A stretch of DNA of 6,021 nt from Verrucomicrobiota bacterium (GTDB lineage Bacteria > Verrucomicrobiota > Verrucomicrobiia > Limisphaerales > JAGWYX01). This document shows, piece by piece, positions 1 through 6,021 of this stretch. The translations under genes and the position numbers were made by a program. Below the pieces are notes generated by a model, which had not been told where the DNA came from, ran no database searches, and saw only the letters and a list, made by a program, of their open reading frames with translations. Position 1 is the first letter of the stretch. Every line of letters begins with the position of its first letter. The DNA lies in NCBI GenBank assembly GCA_018969165.1, contig JAGWYX010000271.1, positions 1 to 6,021 on the forward strand, written 5' to 3'.

Positions 1-1
1 C

Positions 2-238
2 TGGAGTGGTTTCACAATACTGACACGAGAGCATTTCTACCATGTTGGTGGTAAGGAGGAGAATCGTAATCCGATGTTGGAGGCTCTCGTGGCGAACTTT
101 GAAACGTCAATTGCAAAACCCCCGCCTCAACCCACGACACCTGCTGAACAACTGGTTTTCCTGGAAAACGCGGCTGCGTCCTGCACTAAGTCGACCGTCT
201 CGGTTCGCCAGCGGCGAGGGAAAACAGTAAGATGTTAG
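2..238 (+). CDS. Unassigned open frame entering from the left edge, possible 3' end of an unidentified gene
   Basis: This frame is open from the window edge to a TAG at 236-238, about 78 codons, and overlaps the nuoM start by seven bases. I do not recognise the protein. The early part (residues about 8-30, containing LTREHFYHVGG) faintly recalls the tail of a tyrosine recombinase, where an H-Y-x-H-V-like string lies near the end, but I cannot support that assignment. It is hydrophilic with a proline-rich middle, so it is not the hydrophobic C-terminus of NuoL, the usual upstream neighbour of nuoM. Codon use lacks the strong GC preference at third positions seen in nuoM and nuoN. An internal ATG at 74 has a perfect AAGGAGG at 53-59, but the 14-base spacing is long. 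It may be a real gene end, a decayed remnant, or a chance open frame. Confidence 0.25.
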   Translation, partial: WSGFTILTREHFYHVGGKEENRNPMLEALVANFETSIAKPPPQPTTPAEQLVFLENAAASCTKSTVSVRQRRGKTVRC

Positions 239-1740
239 CCTGGACCATATACATTTCGTTCATTGGCGTGGCGGTGCTGATGCTGCTGCCGGCGGGCAAC
301 GCTCGGGCGGCCCGGGCGGTGGCGCTCCTAACGGCGTTGGCCGGGCTGGGCCTCGCGCTGGCCGGAACCTGCGATTACGTCCGCGCCTGGCCGCCAACCA
401 GTATCCTGACCGTAGTCAAGGTGCCGTGGGTGCGCTCGCTGGGGATTGACTATTACCTGGCTGCCGACGGGATCAGTTTGACGCTGGTGCTGCTGACCGG
501 CCTGGCGGCGGTGGCAGGGATTCTGTTTTCATGGAATATCGAGAACCGCGCGAAGGAGTTCTTCGCATTCTACCTGACGCTGATCGCCGGAGTATACGGG
601 GTGTTCCTCAGTTTCGATCTGCTGCTGATCTTCGTCTTTTACGAGCTGGCGATCATTCCGAAGTATTTCCTCATTGCGATTTGGGGCTCGACCCGCCGCG
701 AGTATGGCGCGATGAAGCTGGCCCTCTATTCGTTTGTTGGCAGCGCGATGGTCCTGATCGGGATCGTCGCCGCCTACGTGGTGGCCGGCGCGCACACGAC
801 CAACCTGTTCGAACTGGCCAAGTACCCGTTCCCGGATCGTTTCCAGGTCTGGGCCTTTCCGCTGGTCTTCGTCGGCTTTGCGATCCTGGCCGGCTTGTGG
901 CCGTTTCACACCTGGGCGCCGACCGGTCACGTGGCGGCGCCGACGGCGGCGTCGATGCTGCTGGCGGGGGTGGTGATGAAGCTCGGCGCTTACGGGGCAT
1001 TGCGCGTGGCGATGACCCTGTTTCCGCATGGACTGGTGGCCTGGCAGCACGTCATCGCCTTGCTGGCCGTCATCGGGATTGTCTATGGGGCGATGGTGGC
1101 GCTGGTGCAGAAGGATTTCAAGTTCGTCATCGGCTATTCGAGCGTGAGTCATATGGGATTTGTGCTGCTGGGCCTGGTGACGCTGAACGAGATCGGGCTC
1201 AGCGGCGCGGTGCTTCAAATGTATTCGCACGGGATCATCGCGGGCCTCTTGTTCAGCGTGGTCGGGCGCATGGTTTATGACCGGACGCACACGCGGGACC
1301 TGGAGGCGCTGGAGGGGATGAACCTCAGCCACGCATTGCCGTTCGCCGCGGCGACGTTCGCGATCGCCAGCGTGGCATCGATGGGGTTGCCCGGCTTCAG
1401 CGGGTTCGTGGCCGAATTGCAGGTCCTCATCGGGACCTGGCACGCCTTTCCGACTTACGCCGTGCTCGTCGGCGGCGGTATCCTGGTGGGGATCGCCTAC
1501 ACCCTGCGGGTGTTGCAGAAGGCCTTTTTTGGCGAACCCGACGCGGTGCGATTGGCGGCGCAACCTCCGGATCACCCCGGGGTGCTGGAGCCCATCTCGG
1601 TGCCGGAACGAGTGGGGGCGGTGCTGTTGATGGGCGCGACCTTGTTGATCGGGCTGTATCCGCGGCTCCTGCTGGATTTGATCGTGCCGAGCTTGAACTC
1701 GCCGTTGTTCGACGGCTTGCGGAAGGCGGGTTTGCTGTGA
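232..1740 (+). CDS. nuoM: NADH-quinone oxidoreductase subunit M (complex I antiporter-like proton channel)
   Basis: NuoM is one of the three antiporter-like membrane subunits of complex I and forms a proton channel in the inner membrane driven by NADH-to-quinone electron transfer. The 502-residue product, close to E. coli NuoM (509), shows about 14 hydrophobic segments. Family landmarks are clear: VFYELAIIPKYF with the TM5 glutamate at E138, PFHTWAPTGH at 225-233, APTAASMLLAGVVMK with the TM8 lysine K250, GYSSVSHMGF with H308, MYSHG with H333, and GFSGFVAE with the TM12 glutamate E395. The oddity is TM7: the position of E. coli K234 is L219, and no lysine or arginine lies between P210 and K250. 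The ATG at 232 has a GAGG at 216-219, 12 bases upstream. The TGA overlaps the nuoN start. The usual upstream nuoL is not seen in the 231 bases before it. The identity is secure; the effect of the missing lysine is inference. Confidence 0.97.
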   Translation: MLAWTIYISFIGVAVLMLLPAGNARAARAVALLTALAGLGLALAGTCDYVRAWPPTSILTVVKVPWVRSLGIDYYLAADGISLTLVLLTGLAAVAGILFSWNIENRAKEFFAFYLTLIAGVYGVFLSFDLLLIFVFYELAIIPKYFLIAIWGSTRREYGAMKLALYSFVGSAMVLIGIVAAYVVAGAHTTNLFELAKYPFPDRFQVWAFPLVFVGFAILAGLWPFHTWAPTGHVAAPTAASMLLAGVVMKLGAYGALRVAMTLFPHGLVAWQHVIALLAVIGIVYGAMVALVQKDFKFVIGYSSVSHMGFVLLGLVTLNEIGLSGAVLQMYSHGIIAGLLFSVVGRMVYDRTHTRDLEALEGMNLSHALPFAAATFAIASVASMGLPGFSGFVAELQVLIGTWHAFPTYAVLVGGGILVGIAYTLRVLQKAFFGEPDAVRLAAQPPDHPGVLEPISVPERVGAVLLMGATLLIGLYPRLLLDLIVPSLNSPLFDGLRKAGLL

Positions 1741-3239
1741 ATGGGCTGAGTTACCTCGAGTTATTCAAGCTGGTTTCGCCCGAGGCCATCGTGGTCGTCG
1801 CCGCGCTGGCGGTGCTGGCGGTGGACCTGTTCGCGATGCGCGAAGAACCCACGCGGAACCGGCTGCTGGTGGGCGCGATGTTCACCTGCCTCGGCTGCAT
1901 CGTCGCGGTGGCGTGGACGGCGACGGTCCGGGTCGAGACGGTCTGGCCGGCGGGAGTGCTGGCGGTTAGCAGCGACCCGCTCACACGCCTGGTGAAGCAG
2001 GCCCTGCTGGCCCTGACCGCGTTCACCGCCTTGATTGCCACCGAAGCCGATTTCACCGATCACGTCGGCGAATATTTTGTGCTGCTGTTGCTGGCGACGG
2101 TCGGGATGATGTTCCTGGTGAGCGCCGAGGATTTGCTGATGATCTTCCTGTCGCTCGAGCTGACCAGCCTGCCGCTTTATGTGCTGGCGGCTTTCAACAA
2201 GCGGAACTCCAAGTCGGCCGAGGCGGCGTTGAAATACTTTCTATTCGGCGGCATGGCGGCGGCCTTCACCTTGTTCGGCCTGAGCCTGCTTTACGGGATC
2301 ACCGGGTCGATCGAGCTGCGGCAGGTCGCGATCGGGCTCAAAGGCCACGCCCTGGACCCGTTGTTCCTGGCGGCGTTGCTCATGACCATGATCGGGTTCG
2401 GGTTCAAAGTGGCCGCCGTGCCCTTCCATCTCTGGGCGCCGGACGTTTATCAGGGGGCGCCGACCCCGGCGGCGGCTTTGATCGCGTCGGGCTCGAAAGT
2501 CGCGAGCTTCTTCATCCTGGCCAAGCTCCTGATCGTGGGATTTGGCGGCACCGAAGGCAGCGGGGCGTGGCGGGCGTTTGCGACCGGCTGGGTGCCGGTG
2601 CTGGCGGTGCTGGCGGTGCTGTCGATGCTGCTGGGCAACCTGGCGGCGATCGCGCAACGCGGCGTCAAGCGTCTGCTCGCCTATTCGGCGATCGCGCACG
2701 CCGGCTACATGTTGCTGGGCGTGCTGGCGCATGATCGGCAGGGCGTCAGCTCGCTGGTGTATTATGTCGTCACTTATGGCCTGACGACGGTCGGCGCGTT
2801 CGGCGTCGTCACCGTGGTGCAGGAGCAAACGGGCGACGATCGTTTGGACGATTTCGCCGGGTTAAGCCGGCGCGCGCCCGTGTTGTCCCTGTGTCTGATG
2901 ATTTTCATGCTGTCGCTGGCGGGGATTCCGCCCCTGGCCGGATTTTTCGGGAAGTTCTATTTGTTCACCGCGGCGGCGGGGGCGGACCCGACGAACCTCG
3001 GGTTGTTGTGGTTGGTGATCTTCGCGATCGCGATGAGCGCCGTGTCGCTGTATTACTATCTGCAGGTGCTCAAGCAGGTTTACGTGAAAGAGGCGGCTGC
3101 GGATGCACCCGCCCTGCGTGTGGCGCCGGCGGCCTTGATCGCCTTGGTCCTGTTGGCGGCGGGCGTCCTGGTCCTCGGGGCGTTGCCGGATTTGGTGGTT
3201 GGCAAGCTGATGGCCGTTATCGGGTCATCCGGATTTTAG
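1737..3239 (+). CDS. nuoN: NADH-quinone oxidoreductase subunit N (complex I antiporter-like proton channel)
   Basis: NuoN is the antiporter-like subunit lying between NuoM and the NuoA/H/J/K part of the complex I membrane arm, and carries one proton channel. The 500-residue product has about 14 hydrophobic segments, slightly longer than E. coli NuoN (485). Key residues are all present: E141 in SLELTSLPLYVL (TM5), K224 in FKVAAVPFHLWAPDVYQGAP (TM7), K254 in SGSKVASF (TM8), the KRLLAYSAIAHAGYMLLG stretch at 311-328, and K406 in AGFFGKFYLF (TM12). The start is GTG at 1737, giving a GTGA overlap with the nuoM stop. The nearby ATG at 1741 is in another frame and stops after two codons. GGAAGG at 1721-1726 can serve as ribosome binding site, 10 bases from the GTG. 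The overlap implies coupled translation with nuoM and one operon. NuoN is usually the last nuo gene, as here. Confidence 0.97.
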   Translation: MNGLSYLELFKLVSPEAIVVVAALAVLAVDLFAMREEPTRNRLLVGAMFTCLGCIVAVAWTATVRVETVWPAGVLAVSSDPLTRLVKQALLALTAFTALIATEADFTDHVGEYFVLLLLATVGMMFLVSAEDLLMIFLSLELTSLPLYVLAAFNKRNSKSAEAALKYFLFGGMAAAFTLFGLSLLYGITGSIELRQVAIGLKGHALDPLFLAALLMTMIGFGFKVAAVPFHLWAPDVYQGAPTPAAALIASGSKVASFFILAKLLIVGFGGTEGSGAWRAFATGWVPVLAVLAVLSMLLGNLAAIAQRGVKRLLAYSAIAHAGYMLLGVLAHDRQGVSSLVYYVVTYGLTTVGAFGVVTVVQEQTGDDRLDDFAGLSRRAPVLSLCLMIFMLSLAGIPPLAGFFGKFYLFTAAAGADPTNLGLLWLVIFAIAMSAVSLYYYLQVLKQVYVKEAAADAPALRVAPAALIALVLLAAGVLVLGALPDLVVGKLMAVIGSSGF

Positions 3240-3353
3240 GAAAGCAAGGTCGAGGTGCCGCTCGGTCCGACGGCGGAGGGAACGCAGGCTCAAGCTTGCG
3301 GCTACGCGACCGGGGCGATGCGGCTCGGGGGATGAGGCTGTAAGTTCGTTCGT
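3240..3353. other. Intergenic spacer after nuoN; possible copy of a dispersed repeat
   Basis: This is 114 bases between the nuoN stop and the CPXCG gene. I see no convincing promoter and no coding frame of its own. The central part, roughly 3265-3310, reads GCGGAGGGAACGCAGGCTC and then AAGCTTGCGGCTACG. This resembles intergenic sequence I associate with verrucomicrobial genomes, where similar CAAGCTTG-centred strings recur. That association comes from memory and no second copy lies in this window, so the repeat call is inference. Confidence 0.25.
3283..3300 (+). repeat. Small inverted repeat (7-bp stem, tetraloop) downstream of nuoN
   Basis: Bases 3283-3289 (CGCAGGC) pair with 3294-3300 (GCTTGCG), with one G-T wobble, around the loop TCAA. 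It begins 44 bases after the nuoN stop. No T-run follows, so it is not a classical intrinsic terminator. It could act as an mRNA 3'-end stabiliser for the nuo transcript, be part of a dispersed repeat, or be chance in GC-rich DNA. Confidence 0.3.
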
Positions 3354-3533
3354 ATGCAGGTGTCCGAAAGCGTCCAATGTCCATTCTGCGGTCAGGAGTT
3401 TGATCTGGTAATCGATACGAGTGTCGCCAACCAGCGGTTCACGACCGATTGCGAGATTTGCTGTCGTCCGCTCGAAGTGCTCGTCGAGTGCGAGCCAGGC
3501 GAGGTGATCTCGCTGGTGGCACAGGCAAATTGA
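3354..3533 (+). CDS. CPXCG motif-containing cysteine-rich protein (probable small zinc-binding protein)
   Basis: This is a 59-residue hydrophilic protein. It has a CPFCG knuckle at residues 9-13 and a second cysteine group, DCEICCRP, at 32-39 (C33, C36, C37), plus C46. The spacing C-x2-C, about 20 residues, C-x2-C-C-R-P matches the small bacterial CPXCG cysteine-rich family, which I know only as conserved proteins without an assigned function. The paired C-x2-C motifs suggest one bound zinc ion, and no signal peptide is visible, so a cytoplasmic location is likely. The ATG at 3354 is the only usual start after the in-frame TGA at 3333-3335. No good Shine-Dalgarno precedes it; the nearest purine run is GATGAGG at 3331-3337. 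It sits 114 bases after nuoN on the same strand, so it could be in the operon or separate. The family call is well supported. Confidence 0.85.
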   Translation: MQVSESVQCPFCGQEFDLVIDTSVANQRFTTDCEICCRPLEVLVECEPGEVISLVAQAN

Positions 3534-3562
3534 TGGCAGTCCGCGCCTTTCTGAAACTATGA
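3533..3562 (+). promoter_or_regulatory. Nine-codon mini-ORF bridging the CPXCG and lipoprotein genes (possible translational coupler)
   Basis: The CPXCG gene ends in TGATG, where the ATG at 3533 opens the frame MAVRAFLKL. Its stop TGA at 3560-3562 overlaps the ATG of the next gene (ATGA, 3559-3562). The mini-ORF therefore touches both neighbours exactly, and would let ribosomes pass from one gene to the next without a Shine-Dalgarno, none of which is visible before 3559. Such an arrangement in 30 bases can also arise by chance, so the role is inference. Confidence 0.2.
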
Positions 3563-4020
3563 AGTGGAAGCCCCTTGCCCTTGCGCCGTGGTTGACGGCC
3601 ATCGGTTTGGGCGCCTGGATCATCGGCATCACCGGTTGCTCGACATTCAACCGGGATTGGATCGCCGCGGGTCCGGGCTCCTCGCGGCCGAACCACCTGC
3701 GGGGCCGCTGGGAAGGGGAATGGCGCAGCGCCGTCAACCGGCATCATGGCAACCTGCGTTGCGTCCTGACGGACTTGGGCGACGGCAAATGCCGCGCCCG
3801 TTTTCGTGCGAAGTTCGCTACCGTCTTCACGGTGCACTACGCCATCCTCCTGGAAGCGCGGCCAGTCAATGCGGGATGGGAGCTGAGCGGAAGGGCGAAC
3901 CTGGGTTGGTGGCGCGGCGGGGTTTATCGTTACGAAGGGCGGGTGACCGCCACCAACTTCTTCTCCACCTACGCCTGCCGGTATGACCAGGGTACGTTCG
4001 AGCTGAGGCCGATGGAGTGA
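3559..4020 (+). CDS. Predicted lipoprotein of unknown function with a G-x-W-x-G-x-W motif
   Basis: This is a 153-residue protein with a short basic start (MKWK), a hydrophobic stretch at 5-26 and a lipobox-like I-T-G-C ending at C27, which points to lipid anchoring. Serine at the next position (S28) would favour outer-membrane sorting under the E. coli rule. The mature part has G49-x-W51-x-G53-x-W55, the string HHGNLRC at 62-68, alternating polar and hydrophobic segments, and a closing Y-x-x-x-Y-D-x-G-x-F-E-L run at 138-149. This looks like an all-beta domain of 90-100 residues. I recognise the pattern as a conserved hypothetical type in Planctomycetota and Verrucomicrobiota, with no known function. 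Mature cysteines C68, C78 and C140 could form one disulfide. The start at 3559 is chosen because it gives the signal sequence. It lies 25 bases after the CPXCG gene and converges on the hydrolase. Confidence 0.8.
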   Translation: MKWKPLALAPWLTAIGLGAWIIGITGCSTFNRDWIAAGPGSSRPNHLRGRWEGEWRSAVNRHHGNLRCVLTDLGDGKCRARFRAKFATVFTVHYAILLEARPVNAGWELSGRANLGWWRGGVYRYEGRVTATNFFSTYACRYDQGTFELRPME

Positions 4021-4026
4021 GCCAGG

Positions 4027-4051
4027 CGCCGACGGGCAACCCCGACCGGCG
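4027..4051. terminator. GC-rich hairpin between convergent genes, candidate bidirectional terminator
   Basis: CGCCG at 4027-4031 pairs with CGGCG at 4047-4051, and CGGG at 4033-4036 pairs with CCCG at 4041-4044 around the loop CAAC. Only a small A/AC internal bulge separates the two stems. A competing wider pairing also exists: AGGCGCC at 4024-4030 is the exact inverse of GGCGCCT at 4062-4068. The hairpin sits in the 47-base gap between the lipoprotein stop and the hydrolase stop, where a terminator shared by both strands is expected. No T-run follows on either strand, so the call rests on position and stem strength. Confidence 0.35.
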
Positions 4052-4067
4052 GCTCCGCGAGGGCGCC

Positions 4068-6017
4068 TCAATTCCTCGGGCCCGACACCCGCACGCTCAC
4101 CGCCGAACTCGCCTGCGCGGAGTGATAGACTCGCTGCGACGCCTTTTGAAAATCCTCCGGGCGCGCCCGGTAAATGTCGCAGAATGTCTGCGGATTGCGG
4201 TCCACCAGCGGGAACCACGTGCTTTGGACCTGCACCATGATCCGGTGGCCGCGGCGGAAGGTGTGATTCACATCCGGCATCACCCACTCGACCTTCGCCG
4301 CCCGGCCCGGCTCGAACGGCTCCGGTCGCGAAAAACTGTTGCGGAATTTGCCGCGGAACGCCTCGCCCCGCACCAACTGCTCATACCCGCCCATCTCGAT
4401 CCCCGCCGGGTTCGGGTCCGGGTTCGGATAGTCTCCCGAGTAAACGTCGATCAGTTTCACCACCCAATCCGAATCGGTACCGGTCGTGGACACGAACAGG
4501 CGGGCGCGAATCGGCCCGGCGAAAGTCACGTCGGCTTCGAGCGTGTCCGTTTGATACACCAGGACGTCGGGCCGGGACGCCGCGAACCGCTGGTCGTCGA
4601 TCATGTGCGCTCGGGTCATGCCGAGGGCGATGTTCGGGATGTAGGGGACCGGTTTGGCCGGGTCGCTCACGTATTCGTCGAAGCTACCGGCTTCATTCCC
4701 CGGCGGATCGAACGAGAGCCGGCCACCGGTGTGAAAGTAGAGGACCTGTTCTCGCGCAGCTTTCGGCGGCCAGGAATCGTAGCGTCGCCAGCGGTCCGTG
4801 CCGGTCTCGAAGACGTAGGCCTTTGGCAGATCGAGTTTCGCGTCGCCCTTGAGGTAATGTTTCAGGAACGGCAACTCGATGTGCTCGCGGTAGAACTCGG
4901 CGGTCCTGGCGTAAAAACCCACGTTCCCGAGCTTGTCGCCGTCGCCGTGGGACCAGCCGCCGTGGAACCACGGTCCCATGACCAGCGCGTTGAAGATGCC
5001 CGGGTTGTTGCGCTCGACCTCGCGGTAGGTGTTCAGCGCGCCGAACAGGTCCTCGGCGTCATACCAGCCACCCACGGTCATCACGGCGGTTTTGATGTTA
5101 CGCAGGTGCGGCCGCAGGTTGCGCGCCTGCCAAAAATCGTCGTAGCTGCCGTGCGCCATCAGGTCGTCCCAGAACTCGATCTTGCCGTGGAAATAGAGCT
5201 TATCGGCGTTCGCCAACGAGCCAAGCCGCAGGAAAAAGTCGTAGCCGTCGGGCGTTTTGAAATCGAACGGCTTGGGCTGCTCGCGCGTCGGTTCGTCGAG
5301 CTTCTGTCCGAAGCTCGCCAGGAACCGGAACGCGTGCGGCAGGTAAAACGTGCCGTTGTGGTGGAAATCGTCGCCGATAAACCAGTCGGCAATCGGCGCC
5401 TGGGGCGAGGCGCACTTGAGGGCCGGGTGCGAGTCGATCATGCCCGCCGCGGTGTAAAAACCCGGATACGAGATGCCCATCATGCCGACTTTGCCGTTAT
5501 TGTTCGCGACGTGCTTCACCAGCCAGTCGATGGTATCGTAGGCGTCGGTGCTTTCGTCGATGTCCCGGGGACCGGCGTTCGCTGGCCGCTGGGGTCGGAC
5601 GTGAACGAATTGACCTTCCGACCCGTTGCGCCCGCGCACATCCTGCAGGACGAAGATGAATTTCTCCTGCGCGTAATGCTGCATCGGCCCAGCGGGATCG
5701 GGATACAGATCTTCGGAATAGGGTTTCAGGCTGTACGGCGTGCGCGTCAGCAGGATCGGGTAGGATTGTGAATCGTCTTTCGGGGCGTAAACTGCGGTGA
5801 AGAGCCGGACTCCGTCGCGCATGGGGATGCGGTATTCCAACTTGGTGTAGAACTCACTCAGGTAGGTCCTGGTGGCGTCTTGGAGGTGAGCCGGGGCTTG
5901 GTTGGTCTGGCCCGAAGTGGAGGTCGCGACGAAGGCCAGAACCAGGGCGGCCCATCGACCCCGCGGGCGGATGTCCCTGCGAGATTGCCTTTCGGAGGCA
6001 CCTGGACGGACCCTCAC
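4068..6017 (-). CDS. CocE/NonD family alpha/beta hydrolase, alpha-amino-acid ester hydrolase-like, exported
   Basis: This is a serine hydrolase of the CocE / peptidase S15-like group, whose members cleave esters or acyl-amides; alpha-amino-acid ester hydrolase and glutaryl-7-ACA acylase belong here. The 649 residues show a catalytic alpha/beta-hydrolase domain at about 55-385, an inserted cap near 210-300, and a C-terminal beta jelly-roll (X-Pro dipeptidyl-peptidase C-terminal type) at about 390-645. The triad is readable: nucleophile S183 in GISYPG, D320 in GGWYDAEDLFG, and H352 in GPWFHGGW. RDGVRLFTAVYAPK at 67-80 and QDVRGRNGSEGQF at 125-137 are further family signatures. An N-terminal basic region followed by WAALVLAFVATSTSGQ (22-37) looks like a signal peptide, so it likely acts outside the cytoplasm. 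The substrate cannot be read from sequence. The GTG at 6015-6017 is the only usual start before M66; the frame stays open to the edge, so the true start may lie outside. Confidence 0.94.
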   Translation of the reverse strand: MRVRPGASERQSRRDIRPRGRWAALVLAFVATSTSGQTNQAPAHLQDATRTYLSEFYTKLEYRIPMRDGVRLFTAVYAPKDDSQSYPILLTRTPYSLKPYSEDLYPDPAGPMQHYAQEKFIFVLQDVRGRNGSEGQFVHVRPQRPANAGPRDIDESTDAYDTIDWLVKHVANNNGKVGMMGISYPGFYTAAGMIDSHPALKCASPQAPIADWFIGDDFHHNGTFYLPHAFRFLASFGQKLDEPTREQPKPFDFKTPDGYDFFLRLGSLANADKLYFHGKIEFWDDLMAHGSYDDFWQARNLRPHLRNIKTAVMTVGGWYDAEDLFGALNTYREVERNNPGIFNALVMGPWFHGGWSHGDGDKLGNVGFYARTAEFYREHIELPFLKHYLKGDAKLDLPKAYVFETGTDRWRRYDSWPPKAAREQVLYFHTGGRLSFDPPGNEAGSFDEYVSDPAKPVPYIPNIALGMTRAHMIDDQRFAASRPDVLVYQTDTLEADVTFAGPIRARLFVSTTGTDSDWVVKLIDVYSGDYPNPDPNPAGIEMGGYEQLVRGEAFRGKFRNSFSRPEPFEPGRAAKVEWVMPDVNHTFRRGHRIMVQVQSTWFPLVDRNPQTFCDIYRARPEDFQKASQRVYHSAQASSAVSVRVSGPRN

Positions 6018-6021
6018 CCCG

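Noticed and set aside
42..230. A 62-codon frame with ATG at 42
   Set aside because: The product is full of R, W and L with no domain, and it overlaps the longer edge-reaching frame at 2-238. It has no ribosome-binding site of its own.
529..1575. A 348-codon open frame on the minus strand opposite nuoM
   Set aside because: It is an antisense shadow of nuoM; the product is low in hydrophobic residues, rich in H, Q and R, and has no recognisable motif.
2597..2622. Short tandem repeat of GGTGCTGGC in nuoN
   Set aside because: It encodes VLAVLAVL in a membrane helix and is explained by codon preference. The unit repeats only two to three times.
2241..2828. A 195-codon open frame on the minus strand opposite nuoN
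   Set aside because: It is an antisense shadow of nuoN with repetitive RQHRQH-type composition that mirrors leucine/alanine/valine-rich membrane codons.
3439..4287. A 282-codon minus-strand open frame spanning the CPXCG gene, the lipoprotein and the end of the hydrolase
   Set aside because: It crosses three better-supported genes; its product is rich in P, G, R and A without motifs.
4017..5771. A 584-codon open frame on the plus strand, opposite the hydrolase
   Set aside because: It is the antisense of a clear alpha/beta hydrolase with a complete catalytic triad. Its product is rich in R, H, V and E without domains, as expected from the reverse of GC-rich codons.
1..6021. tRNA, rRNA, CRISPR array, insertion sequence or attachment site
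   Set aside because: I saw no regularly spaced direct repeats, transposase frames, terminal inverted repeats or cloverleaf-like segments in the non-coding parts.

Overview
The window is GC-rich bacterial DNA, densely coding. It holds the end of a respiratory complex I operon (nuoM, nuoN), two small genes on the same strand, and one convergent gene for a secreted hydrolase. The small CPXCG cysteine-rich protein, the lipoprotein with a G-x-W-x-G-x-W signature and the CocE/NonD hydrolase together suggest the Verrucomicrobiota/Planctomycetota side of the bacteria. That placement is inference from gene content and style; no rRNA or marker gene settles it.

Layout. Bases 1-231 hold a low-scoring open frame entering from the left edge. 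It is not the end of nuoL, which normally precedes nuoM. Bases 232-3239 carry nuoM and nuoN, joined by a 4-base GTGA stop/start overlap, so almost certainly one transcript. Bases 3240-3353 are a non-coding spacer with a small hairpin and a possible dispersed repeat. Bases 3354-3533 encode a 59-residue CPXCG protein. Bases 3559-4020 encode a predicted lipoprotein of unknown function. Bases 4021-4067 are a short convergent gap whose GC-rich hairpin could stop transcription from both sides. Bases 4068-6017, minus strand, encode a roughly 649-residue alpha/beta hydrolase of the CocE / alpha-amino-acid ester hydrolase type, whose 5' end lies at or beyond the right edge.

How the genes work together. 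NuoM and NuoN are two of the three antiporter-like subunits in the membrane arm of NADH:quinone oxidoreductase, and each normally supplies one proton channel. NuoN keeps every key charged residue I looked for. NuoM keeps the TM5 glutamate, the TM8 lysine, two histidines and the TM12 glutamate, but has leucine where the central TM7 lysine is expected. This is the most interesting point in the window. The remaining genes show no clear link to respiration. I found no sign of a mobile element, CRISPR array, RNA gene or an evident new multi-gene system.
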